This document shows, one piece after another, positions 1 through 12,300 of a stretch of DNA of 32,560 nucleotides. A model generated the notes under the pieces. The model searched no databases, was not told where the DNA came from, and saw nothing but the letters and a program-made list of their open reading frames with translations. Position 1 is the stretch's first letter; every line of letters starts with the position of its first letter. This DNA is from Candidatus Omnitrophota bacterium. GTDB lineage: Bacteria; Omnitrophota; Gorgyraeia; Gygaellales; Profunditerraquicolaceae. The stretch lies in contig JAPLLU010000089.1 in NCBI GenBank assembly GCA_026387385.1, positions 1 through 32,560 on the forward strand, written 5' to 3'. A program made the position numbers and the translations under genes.

Positions 1-1
1 T

Positions 2-3000
2 GATGAGTCTAATGCTGACTTTACTATCTTAGGCGGATTTACCATCAGCCAACCCAATGGCAGTGAAGTCTGGGCAGTGGGTTCTCTGCAGGATATCAAC
101 TGGGGTACCGCTGGAACAGTGGGTAATGTAAAGCTAGAATACTCCACTAACGGCGGCTCAAGCTATCCTTACGTTATCGTTGATTCAGTGACTAACACTA
201 ACACCTATCCCTGGACAATACCGGATGCTGTTTCTATCACAGTGCGCGTTAAGGTGTCCGATGCAAATAATCCTGATGCCTTTGATACCTCAAATGCAAA
301 CTTTAAGATTCGTCCCAGCATTACCCTGACTGCGCCTAACGGCACAGAATCCTGGGCATACAATACTTCTCATGACATCACCTGGACTAAGGCCGGAACC
401 ATTGCCACTGTAAAATTAGAATATTCCACTGATGGCGGTTCAACCTATCCTAATGTTATTGCTACCGAAGTCAATGCTACCACAGGTACGCCTTATCCCT
501 GGACAATTCCCGATAACCTTTCTACAACCTGCAGGGTAAAAGTCACTAATGAAGCAGATTCTTCTGTGTATGATACATCTAATGCCAACTTCACTATTAA
601 AGGTAGCGTGACCTTGACTGCTCCTAACGGCACAGAGGCCTGGGTAGTAGACGGCGCTGAAAATATCACCTGGACCAGGTCTGGTTCAGTGGCCAACGTA
701 AAATTAGAATATTCTACAAACGGAGGGACCACCTACCCTAATTTAATTATCGCATCTACGCCTGGCGCAGCTTTAAGTTATCCCTGGACCATACCGGATG
801 CTATTGGCAGTCAACTCAAAGTCAGAATTACAGATGTAGACAATAGCACAGTCTCTGATGTTTCCGACGCTAACTTCATTATCAAAGGTTCGGTTACCTT
901 AACTGTTCCAAACGGCGGACAGAACTGGGTTGTAGGCGAAGGCTGGAACATTACCTGGACTAGGACCGGTTCCTTTGCTAATGTGAAAATAGAATACTCT
1001 ACAGATGGAGGAACGAACTATCCTTATACAATCGTGGTTTCTACTCCTGCTTCAGTCCTTTCTTATCCCTGGACTATTCCTGATGCTATCGGTACAGCTA
1101 CAAAGGTAAGGATATCTGATGTCAATGATTCAACAGTAGTGGACGTTTCAGATAGCAATTTTACCATCAAAGGTTCTTTAAGTTTAACCGCTCCTAACGG
1201 CGGACAGACCTGGATCGTCGGTGAATCCAAGAACATCACCTGGACCAGGAACGGCTCTATTGTCAACGTCAGATTGGAATATTCCAAAGACGGTGGCTCG
1301 ACTTATCCTTACGAGATTATCGCCTCAACACCGGCAGCAGCAGGTAGTTACCCTTGGGCAGTAGCGGATGCCATAGATACTGATATCAGGATTAAGGTAA
1401 GCGATGCCGCGGATAGTTCTGTCTCTGACGCCTCAGATGCAGACTTTACCATCAAGGGCTCGTTAACCATAACTTCTCCCAATGCCGGCACAGAGGCTTG
1501 GGTAGTAAATAGCTCTCATAACATCACCTGGACCAGGACCGGAACTGTTGCCAATGTCAAATTAGAATACTCAACAGACGGCGGCACAAGTTATCCTAAT
1601 CTTATTATTGCCTCAACTCCGGGAGCAGATTTAAGTTATCCCTGGGCTATACCCGACGATCTCTCTACTCAGGTGAGAGTAAAAATAAGTAATGTAGCGG
1701 ATGACACGGTGAATGATACGTCGGACGCTAATTTTAAGATTATCGGCGGGTTTACTTTAACTTCACCTAATTCCGGTACAGAGAAATGGACTGTTGGCAC
1801 ATCTCATAATATCACCTGGACCCGAACGGGAAGTGTGGTTAATGCCAAACTGGAATACTCCACTAACGGCGGCTCAAGCTATCCTAACTCCATCATCGGT
1901 TCAACTCCGGCAGCTGCCTTAAGTTATCCCTGGACTATGCCTGATGCTGTAGGTAAACAGGTAAGAGTAAGGATTTCAGATGCTTCTGACGCCGATGTCT
2001 ACGATACTTCAGATAATAACTTCTCCATACTCGGAGGTTTCACTATAACTCAACCCAACGGCGGAGATGTCTGGACCGTTAATGAGTCAAGGAGCATTAC
2101 CTGGACTACCACCGGAACAGTCTCTAACATAAAATTAGAATATTCCATTGACGGCGGCTCCAGCTATCCTAACGAGATAGTTGCCTCAATTCCGAATAAT
2201 AATGCTTATTCCTGGACAGTCCCCGACAGTATTTCTAATACAGTGCGCGTAAAAGTATCTGATGCTCTAGATAGCAATGCCTTTGACACCTCTAATACTA
2301 ACTTTAAGATCAGAGGTTCGTTGACTTTAACCGCGCCTAATGGTAACGAACAATGGCAGATAAATACCCATCAGAATATCACCTGGACTAAAGTCGGTTC
2401 TATCGCCAATGTCAAATTAGAATATTCCACCAATGCCTTTAGCGATGAACTGGAAACATTTTTGATTATCGCTTCAGTTAATGCCTCGACAGGCACTCCT
2501 TTTGACTGGACTGTTCCGGATAAGCCCGGAGCTAACTTGAAAGTGCGGGTTACCGACGTTACTGATTCTACCGTAAGCGACGTATCCAACGATCCTTTTA
2601 GCGTTAAGGGAAGCCTCTGGATTACTGTCCCTAATGGCTTAGAAGAATGGGTAGTAGGTGATGCCGAGAACATTACCTGGGATAAATTCGGTGCAATTAC
2701 TAATGTAAAATTAATCTATTCTACTGACGGCGGCACAACCTATCCCGAAGCCACCAATACAATCGTTGCTTCTACGCCCGCAGAGAATATGAGTTATTCC
2801 TGGACCATACCGGACGCCATTACCAATCTAGCCCGGGTAAAGATTGTTTTCTTAGCAGATGAGACTGTCTTTGATGAATCCAATGCCAACTTTGTTATTA
2901 AAGGTTCGGTTACCGTTGGTACACCTAATGGCGGTGAGTCTTGGATTGTAGCTGAGAATAGAAATATTACATGGACTAGGACGGGTTCATTTGCTAACGT

Positions 3001-3367
3001 AAAATTAGAATACTCAACTAACGGCTTTGTCAATGAAAGCCAGACCGTTACCATTACAGCCTCAACCCCTGCTTCGGATTTAAGTTATCCCTGGGCAGTG
3101 GCGGATGCAATTAGCACAGGTGTTAAGGTAAGGGTTTCTGATGCCGCTAATAGTTCAGTATCTGATGTTTCTAACGGTGTATTTACTATTAAAGGCGCGC
3201 TTACTCTGACTGCTCCAAACGGTAACGAAACCTGGATTGTAGGCATATCTCAGAATATCACCTGGAACAGGACCGGAAGCGTTGCCAACGTAAAATTAGA
3301 ATACTCAACTAACGGCGGAACCACTTATCCTAATTTAATAATTGCCTCTACACCGGCAATTAACTGA
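2..3367 (+). CDS. Giant surface protein with tandem Kre9/KNH-like (Ig-like) repeats, N-terminal part in window (5' end outside window); ends at an in-frame TGA
   Basis: Frame 2 is open from nt 2 (DESNADFTILGGFTISQPNGSEVW...). 12 repeats of the type 'SLTLTAPNGGExWxVGxSxNITWTRTGSxANVKLEYSTNGGxTYPNxIIASTPAxxxSYPWTIPDAIGxxxRVKVSDxxDSxVxDxSNANFxIKG'. Confidence 0.9.
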   Translation, partial: DESNADFTILGGFTISQPNGSEVWAVGSLQDINWGTAGTVGNVKLEYSTNGGSSYPYVIVDSVTNTNTYPWTIPDAVSITVRVKVSDANNPDAFDTSNANFKIRPSITLTAPNGTESWAYNTSHDITWTKAGTIATVKLEYSTDGGSTYPNVIATEVNATTGTPYPWTIPDNLSTTCRVKVTNEADSSVYDTSNANFTIKGSVTLTAPNGTEAWVVDGAENITWTRSGSVANVKLEYSTNGGTTYPNLIIASTPGAALSYPWTIPDAIGSQLKVRITDVDNSTVSDVSDANFIIKGSVTLTVPNGGQNWVVGEGWNITWTRTGSFANVKIEYSTDGGTNYPYTIVVSTPASVLSYPWTIPDAIGTATKVRISDVNDSTVVDVSDSNFTIKGSLSLTAPNGGQTWIVGESKNITWTRNGSIVNVRLEYSKDGGSTYPYEIIASTPAAAGSYPWAVADAIDTDIRIKVSDAADSSVSDASDADFTIKGSLTITSPNAGTEAWVVNSSHNITWTRTGTVANVKLEYSTDGGTSYPNLIIASTPGADLSYPWAIPDDLSTQVRVKISNVADDTVNDTSDANFKIIGGFTLTSPNSGTEKWTVGTSHNITWTRTGSVVNAKLEYSTNGGSSYPNSIIGSTPAAALSYPWTMPDAVGKQVRVRISDASDADVYDTSDNNFSILGGFTITQPNGGDVWTVNESRSITWTTTGTVSNIKLEYSIDGGSSYPNEIVASIPNNNAYSWTVPDSISNTVRVKVSDALDSNAFDTSNTNFKIRGSLTLTAPNGNEQWQINTHQNITWTKVGSIANVKLEYSTNAFSDELETFLIIASVNASTGTPFDWTVPDKPGANLKVRVTDVTDSTVSDVSNDPFSVKGSLWITVPNGLEEWVVGDAENITWDKFGAITNVKLIYSTDGGTTYPEATNTIVASTPAENMSYSWTIPDAITNLARVKIVFLADETVFDESNANFVIKGSVTVGTPNGGESWIVAENRNITWTRTGSFANVKLEYSTNGFVNESQTVTITASTPASDLSYPWAVADAISTGVKVRVSDAANSSVSDVSNGVFTIKGALTLTAPNGNETWIVGISQNITWNRTGSVANVKLEYSTNGGTTYPNLIIASTPAIN
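3365..3367 (+). other. In-frame TGA stop codon inside a repeat unit of the giant gene
   Basis: 'acaccggcaattaacTGAacatatccctgg' (TPAIN*TYPW) aligns without gaps to other units, e.g. 'TPAAALSYPW'; the stop occupies the usual Leu position (TTA to TGA is one substitution). Confidence 0.9.
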
Positions 3368-6300
3368 ACATATCCCTGGACCATACCGGATGCTATCGGC
3401 ATTCAGCTGAGGGTGAAAGTTACGGATGCCTCAGATGATACTGTGTCCGATACCTCAAACAATAATTTTACCATCAAAGGTTCTTTAACCTTAAATTCGC
3501 CTAATGGCGCTGAGACATGGGTCGTGGCTACCTCTCACGATATCACCTGGACAAAACAAGGGACCATGTCTTCGGTAAAATTAGAATATTCAACCAATGG
3601 TTTTAGCGATGAACTTGAGACCGTAACCATTGTTGCTTCTACCGATTCCACAGGAACACCCGCAGGTACTTATAAGCGCGCCTGGACTATCCCTGATGCC
3701 ATTTTTTCTACGGTAAAGGTGCGTATTACCAATAATGATGATTCTTCGGTGACTGACCGTTCGGATACCAACTTTAAGATTACCGGAAGCTTTACGCTGA
3801 CTGCTCCTAACGGAGGAAATCAGTGGACGGTAAACACTATTCAGGATATCCGTTGGACCTTTGTAGGCACCATACTGAATGCAAAATTAGAATACTCAAC
3901 CGACGGGTCGACTTATCCTAATATAATCCTTGCTTCTACTCCGGCCGGAGGCTTGGCTTATTCCTGGACTATACCTGATGCCATATCCACAACTTGTAAA
4001 GTAAAAGTTTCAGATGCCTCTGATTTTACGGTGTTTGATGTTTCAGACGCAAACTTTGCTATCCGCGGTAAATTTACCATTACTTCACCGAACGGCGGAC
4101 AAGACTGGGTAGTAGGGACATCTCAGAATATTACCTGGGATACAGTAGGTTCCGTAGAAAACGTAAAGTTAGAATATTCCACTGACGGCGGAACCACATA
4201 TCCTAATGTCATCATTGCCTCAACGCCTAATGCCGGGACATACGGATGGAGTGTACCGAATAGTATTTGTAATACTGCAAAGGTGAAAGTCAGCGATGTA
4301 AACAACGACCAGGCCTTTGATATTTCAGATAATAATTTTAAAATCCGCGGCGCCTTTACCATTACTGCACCTAACGGTGCAGAACAGTGGGTAGTAAATA
4401 CCAGCGAAAATATTACCTGGGCTACTACCGGAACAATTGCTAATGTCAAATTGCAATATTCTACCAATGGTTTTAGCGATGAGCTGGAAACAGTTTTAAT
4501 TATTGCTTCCACGCCCAATAATAATACATATCCCTGGACCATACCAGATGCTATCGGAAGCACTCTTAAGGTGCGTGTAACTAATGTCAACGATTCCAAT
4601 GTATATGATGTATCTAATGCCAACTTTATTATCAAAGGTTCGGTTAACCTTACTGTCCCTGACGGTGGCGAGATTTGGATTGTCGGGGCAACTGAGGATA
4701 TTACCTGGACTAAGACCGGTACTTATGCCAATGTCAAATTGGAATATTCTAAGAATGGTTTTAGCGATGAATTAGAGACTGTAGTGATTACTCCTTCTAC
4801 GCCTGTGGGCAATCTCTCTTATCCCTGGGCAGTAGCAGATGCTATTGGCACGTCATTAAAGGTAAGGGTCACCGATGTTGATAATTCTACGGTCACAGAT
4901 ATGTCTTTAGCTAATTTTGAAATAAAAGGTTCTTTGACTTTGGCTTCTCCTAACGGGACCGAGATCTGGAAGGTAAACGAAAGTCGTAATATTACCTGGA
5001 CCAAGACCGGTTCTATAGCTAATGTAAAATTAGAATACTCAATCAATGGCGGGACAAGTTATCCCAACACCATTGTTGCTTCTACTGATGCTACTACCGG
5101 AAGTTACCCCTGGACTATCCCTGATGCTATTGGTACGGCTTTACGCGTAAAAATCACCAATGTATTAGACAGCGCAGTAACGGACACCTCTAATGCTAAT
5201 TTTGAAATCAAAGGCGGGTTGACTGTAACTTCACCCAATGGCGGCGAGACTTGGGTGGTGCAAGGTTCTCAGCCTATAAACTGGTCAAGGGCCGGTTCAA
5301 TTGCCAATGTGAAATTAGAGTATTCTACTAATGGAGGCAGCACTTATCCCAACCTGATTATTGCTTCTACTCCAGCCGGAAGCGGCAGTTACCCCTGGAC
5401 TATCCCCGATGCAATTTCAACTACGCTAAAGGTAAAGATTACTAATGTTGATGACGCTGATGTTTTTGATGTGTCTAATGATAATTTCACGATTGTAGGT
5501 TCCCTCACTTTAACTGCACCGGATGGAGGCGAGTCATGGGTTATCAATACCTCTCAAGATATTACCTGGACTAGGACCGGCTCAATTTCTAGTGTAAAAT
5601 TAGAGTATTCTACTAATGGAGGCAGCACTTATCCGAATGTGATTATTGCCTCAACTAATGCTGCCACCGGAATTTATCCTTGGACAATTCCGGATGCGCC
5701 TTCGACTTTGGCCAGAGTAAAAATTACTAATACCGCTGATTCATCCGTATTTGATAACTCAAGTGCGAACTTCAGGATCAGAGGTTTATTGACTTTGACT
5801 TCTCCTAACGGAACAGAAATTTGGATAGTGAGCTCAAGCCATGACATCACCTGGACAAGGCAGGGTTCTATCCCTAATGCGAAGTTAGAGTATTCTACAG
5901 ACGGAGGAGGAAATTATCCTAATGTTATTACTGCTTCGACTCCCGCAGCGAATTTAAGTTATCCCTGGAGCGTACCTGATGCTATCGGTGCAAGTTTGAG
6001 AGTAAAAATCTCCGATGTCGACGATGCCACGGTATATGATACCTCTAATGCTAATTTTGAGATAAAAGGTTCTTTAACTTTGACTGTTCCTAACGGTGCT
6101 GAAGTCTGGAAGGTTGGAGAGAGCCGTAATATCACCTGGACAAAGACAGGTGCCTTTGCCAATGTCAAATTAGAGTATTCCACTAACGGCGGTAGTAGTT
6201 ATCCGAATGTGATTGTTGCATCGACAGATGCCACAGCCGGAACCTATCCTTGGACAGTAGCTGACGCTATTGGTGTGGCTTTACGGGTAAAGATCACTAA

Positions 6301-9300
6301 TACCCTCGATAGCGCCGTAGCCGATACCTCTAATGCTAATTTTGAGATAAAGGGTGTTTTGGTCTTAACCGCACCCAACGGCGGTGAGGCCTGGGTAGTT
6401 ACCACTTCAAATAATATTACCTGGAATCGCACCGGTTCCATTGCTAATGTAAAATTAGAATACTCAGCTGATGGAGGTTCTAGTTACCCCAACACCATTA
6501 TAGCTTCTACTCCTGCTAGCGCGAGCTACCCTTGGACGATCCCAGATGCTATTGGTGATCAGATAAGAGTTAAAGTTACTGATGTTTTAGATGAAACCGT
6601 AACCGATGCTTCCAATGCTAACTTTAAGATAACTGGTTCATTTACCCTGACTAGCCCTAATGGAGGAGAAGTCTGGATTGTAGGAGAAAATCACAATATC
6701 ACCTGGACCAAGAACGGTTCAATTGCCAATGCCAAGTTAGAGTACTCTACTAACGGCGGCACAACTTATCCGAATGTGATTACTCCTTCTATAGGTGCTG
6801 GTAGCGGAAGTTACACCTGGACCATGCCCGATGATATTAGTTCTACTTTGAGAGTGAAAATCAGCGATACTACTGATGCAACAGTCTTCGATACCTCTAA
6901 TGCCAATTTCAAAATTGCCGGTTCATTTATTTTAACCAGCCCTAACGGCGGTGAGAAATGGCCTATTGGCTCAACCCAGGCAATCACCTGGACTAAAAGC
7001 GGTTCCATTATTAATGCTAAATTGGAATACTCTACTAACGGCGGCACAACTTATCCGAATGTGATTATCGCCACTACCCCCGCCTCCAGCCTCAGTTATA
7101 GCTGGACAGCAGTCGATAATAATCCTAGCGTAACCTGCAGGGTAAAAATCAGTGATTTTTCAGATTCAACGGTATTTGATACTTCTAACGCTGACTTTAA
7201 AATTCACGGCACATTTAATCTCGCAAGCCCCAATGGCGGTGAGGTCTGGACAGTTCAAGAGACCAGAAACATCACTTGGACAGCCAACGGCTCTATCCCT
7301 AATGTAAAGTTAGAATATTCCACTAACGGCGGCTTGACTTATCCTAATACGATCATCGCTTCTACTCCGAATACTTTAAGTTATTCCTGGACCATACCCG
7401 ATGCTATTGGGACAACCTTGAGGGTCAAGATTACTGATATTTTAGATAGCGATGCTACGGATACCTCAAACGGTAACTTTAAGATTAGAGGTGCGGTAAC
7501 TCTCACCGCTCCTAATGGCGGCGAGGCCTGGATAGTGAGCACTCTGCATAATATCACCTGGGTCAAGACCGGTTCCATTGCCAATGTAAAATTAGAATAT
7601 TCTACCGATAGCGGCCAAACCTATCCGGTGGGAAATGTTATTGTAAGTTCAGTTGCTGCCAACTTAGGGACTTATGAATGGACCATTCCGGATAAGATTT
7701 ATACCACGGTGAGAGTGAAGATCAGCGATGTCACGGATTCTACGGTAGTTGATGAATCTAATAGCGATTTCATTATCCGCGGTGGTTTTACCGTAACCGC
7801 TCCTAACGGGGCTGAGAAATGGACAGTAGGCACCTCGCAGAACATCACCTGGACCACCTTCGGAACTATATATAATGTAAAGTTAGAGTATTCTACTAAT
7901 GGAGGCTCAACTTATCCCAATGTCATTATTGCCTCTACCTCAAATACCGGTACCTATCCTTGGACTATACCTAATGCCATATTTAACAATTGCCGCGTGC
8001 GTGTCTCTAACGCTGCAGATTCCGGAACTTTTGATACCTCTGACGCTAACTTTAAAATTATGGGTGGATTCACCGTTAGTACTCCTGATGGCGGAGAGGT
8101 TTGGGCAGTGAATGAATCCCGCAACATTATCTGGAATACTGCCGGGACAGTCTCTTTGGTTAAGTTGGAATACTCAACTAACAGCGGCTCAACTTATCCT
8201 TATACTATAATCGCCTCTACTCCTAATAATAACAGCTTTAGCTGGACCGTAGCTGATGCCATATCTGCTACGTTGAGGATGCGGGTTTCAGATGCTAATG
8301 ACAGCGATGCCTTTGATACCTCTAACGGTAATTTTAAGATTAGGGCCGGATTCAATGTAACTTCACCCAATGGCGGTGAAACCTGGATTGTTGCTTCATC
8401 GCATAATATTACCTGGGCGACTTACGGAACAGTGGCTAATGTAAAGTTAGAATATTCTACCGACGGTGGCTCAACCTATCCGCCGGCTAATGTTATTATT
8501 GGTTCTACCGGTAATACTGGAACATATCCTTGGCCAATCCCTGATGCAATCGGTACTGCTTTAAGAGTGAAAGTCTCCGATGCCACTGATTCCACTGCCT
8601 TAGATGCCTCTAATAATAATTTTGAGGTAAAAGGTTCTCTGATACTTACTGCGCCTAACGGCGGTGAGAAATGGATAATCGGTGATTACCAAAGCATTAC
8701 TTGGACCAAGACAGGTTCTATCAATAATGTAAAGCTGGAATATTCTCTCGACGCAGGAGTGACTTATCCTAATTTAATCACTGCCTCTACTACTAATCCC
8801 GGGACCTACGGCTGGACTATTCCCGATGCTGCTTCTACTTTAGTGAGGGTACGTGTTACGAATAACGCTGATGGTACAGTAAAAGATGAGTCAGATGCAA
8901 ACCTTAAGATTCAACCCAGCTTTACAATTACTGCGCCCAATGGCGGAGAGAAATGGGGCATAGGCGAGGCAAAGAATATCACCTGGACAACCTCCGGAAC
9001 AGTGCCTACTGTAAAATTGATGTATTCTACTGACGGAGGCGTAACCTATCCGCCGGCTAACTTAATTACTAGTTCCACTTCTAATTTAGGGACCTATCAA
9101 TGGACTATACCTGATGCTATTTCAGCTACGGTAAGGGTAAGAGTAGAACATACCTCTGACCCTGAGGCCTTTGATCAGTCAAACGCTAATTTTAGAATTC
9201 GTTCCAAAGTTACAGTAACATCTCCTAACTCAGGCCTGGAAGAATGGGAGGTCGGACAAACCTATAATATCACCTGGACAGTTCAAGGAACTATCCCAAC

Positions 9301-12300
9301 TGTAAAAATAGAATATTCTACTAATGCCTTTAGCGATGAGAATGAAGTCTATACAGTCATTGCCAGCACTCCTAACGACGGAACCCATCCCTGGACAATC
9401 CCAGTTTCTCCTGACCCGATTTCTAAGACTGTACGCGTACGCGTATCCGACTACAATGACTTTATACCTCCGACAGAGGGAGCTTATGACTTTTCAAATT
9501 ACGATTTTAAGATTAAATCAAAAATTACCGTTACTTCACCGAATGGTGCAGAAAAATGGGATGTAGGCTCAACTTATAATATAACCTGGACCTGCGCAGG
9601 AACGGTTTCAGAAGTAAAGATTGAATGGTCCAAAGACGGAGGTACTACCTATCCGTATTCTCTTACTGTTCCAAATACCAGTCCTTACTCTTGGCAAATA
9701 CCTAACCAATTCCCGGATACTCAAATCAATACCATTACTAACGGTTATTTATTTAAAATAAGGATTTCTGACGCAGATGCTTATAAACCCACTGAACAGA
9801 GCTCTAAACATCCTGTTGCTTTTGATGTCTCAGATGCTAGCGCTAAGATTAAGGCGCCGTTTACCATTACTTCACCCAATGGCAGCGAGGTCTGGACAAC
9901 GCAAGAGAGCCATCCGATTACCTGGACCTGGACCGGCATTGTGCCTAATGTAAAATTAGAATATTCCACTAATGGAGGCACAACTTATCCTAATATCATC
10001 ATTGGCTCTACTGCTAATACCGGAACATATAACTGGACAATCCCGGACGCTATATCAACTACCGTAAAGGTGCGAGTAACGAGTGTTGATGATAGCGAGG
10101 CCTTTGATGTTTCTGACGCTAACTTTAAGATCCGCGGCGCGTTGCAAATAACCGCACCTAACGGTTTAGAGCCATGGGAAATCGGTAATACATTCAATAT
10201 TACTTGGAACACTACAGGAACTATACCTAATGTGAAATTAGTTTATTCTATTGATAGCGGCGTCACTTATCCTTACACTATTACTAATTCAGTATCCAAC
10301 ACCGGAACTTATTCTTGGGCAATACCTGATGTTCCTAATGATACGCCTACGCATTATGCCAGGGTTAAGATTAGTAATGTTAGCGATTCTACAGTAAGCG
10401 ATGAGTCTAATGCAGATTTTGATATCCGCGGGTATTTATTGATCACTTCGCCTAACGGGAATGAGCAGTGGATAGTAGGAACTGCGCATAACATTACCTG
10501 GAATAAGGGCGGCAGGATCGGTTATAAACTAAGCTATTCCCTTGACGGAGGCATGACTTATCCTAACGTAATTACAACCGTTGTTGATTGGCAGCAAAAT
10601 ACCGGAACTTACAGCTGGGTAGTACCTGATGATATTTCCCAGACAGTTAAAGTAAAGATTCAGGACCCGGCTAACCCGGATAATGTTTTTGATGTTTCAA
10701 ATAATAATTTCACTATCTGCGGTTCCTTTGTTTTGAGTTCGCCTAACGGCGCAGAGCGTTGGGTTACCAGTGAAGAACGTCTTATTGAATGGTCTGCTAT
10801 CGGAACCATGCCGCAGGTAAAATTAGAATACTCCAAAGATAATTTTAACCTCGACAGGCACACCATTGTTGCTGCATTGGATATTCCTGATCCTTCCGAC
10901 CCGCTCAGCTATACGGGCGCTTACAATTGGGAGATTCCGGATGCAGTCTTAAAGGACGTTTATGGTATATACTCAGGACCAGATGTAGTAAAAGTGCGCA
11001 TATCCGATGCTACTGATAGCAGGGTTTACGATGATTCTAATAATACTTTCACTATTGATTACTATAAGATTATCTGGTATGTGCGTAATCTTACCACTAA
11101 CGAACACGTCAGTAACCTTTCAGTAAGAGAAATCAATTCTCAAACTGAAGAAGCAGTTTGGGTGAAAGCCGCTTTAGCTTCATCCGAGATTAGCCCGATT
11201 ACGCATTGGACCCCTGCCGGAAGCTATACTACAACATGGAGTGCTCCTGGTTTTGGCGATAAGGCAGAGAACTATGCGGCAGATCAAAACAGGACTATCA
11301 CCGTGTTTATGGAAACTACAGCAATCCATATCTGGCGTTCTTATTCTGAATTTGCGTATACTGCTTCGGATGATAGATTAGATGTTAGCTCCTGGTTAGA
11401 GAGAGACGGTGCGGTTGTCTCCGGTGTTTCCGCAGTAAAGATTGACGTGTATGATGCAGGTAATGTAATTAAGACCCTGCAAACAAGTTCACCTAATCCT
11501 GCAGGTTTCTTTAATTTAACCTGGAATAGTACAGGCCTGGTTGCAGGCAAGGTTTATACTACTATTACCGATATTACAAACGTATCAGGCGCACATTTTA
11601 AGACCCCCGGGTCTTTTGAAATAACTACTCCTAAGAGTTTAGCGGATATGCAGGCAACGGTAAATTCTGTCTTGGATAAACCGATATCTGTGGTGAGCGC
11701 GGAAATACAGGAGTCTTTACAGGATCAGACAGACCTCATTGATGACAGGATGACCGAACAGACTAACATTATTACCGAGAAGACTAACACTATGGAGACG
11801 ATGATTCAGACGACAATGAAGAGTTTTGAGGATACAACAAAAAGCGCACTTGTTGAATTGGAAGAAGGTGCGAAAAAGGCAGTTGCAGCCGGCAATTTGC
11901 TTACTGAGACTGCTTTAAAATATTCCTGGAATGCCGTAGTATCTCCTGATCCGGTCTTGCTCAACGATAAGGCAGTAATAACCTGCCAAGGGCAACCCGG
12001 ACTTGAGCCTGTGCTTGAAATGTACAGCAACGACGATAAAGTAATTGTCCAGGCTGAAATTTTAAGAGACCCTATAACTCAGGGTATTTACAAGTATGAA
12101 TTTACTGCAGACGGAAGGTTTACGCCAGGCCAGGCCTACACTTATATTATTACGGAACGCGAGACAGATGCTTTCATTACCGGTAGCGGTATGGTGGAAT
12201 CTATGGGTCTGACTACAATCGCCGGCCTTGCTGCCGCAGCTCCGGAAGCAGCACGTGTGGCTAAGAAAGCCCTGGAGGCAATCAAGGCAGTTGAGGCTGT

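Noticed and set aside
3365-3367. TGA recoded as an amino acid (selenocysteine or genetic code 4/25)
   Set aside because: TGA is a genuine stop of several genes in the window, repeat homologues carry Leu at this site, and I saw no support for a SECIS-like element.
4584-9566. Out-of-frame plus-strand ORFs inside the giant gene (4584-4775, 7899-8111, 9324-9566)
   Set aside because: Overlap fully with the well-supported repeat-protein frame and show no domain.
493-10866. Many minus-strand ORFs of 65-170 aa with similar sequences (e.g. 493-732, 4123-4635, 9985-10212)
   Set aside because: They are the antisense shadow of the repeated sense-strand domain, which explains their similarity; no start signals or recognisable folds.
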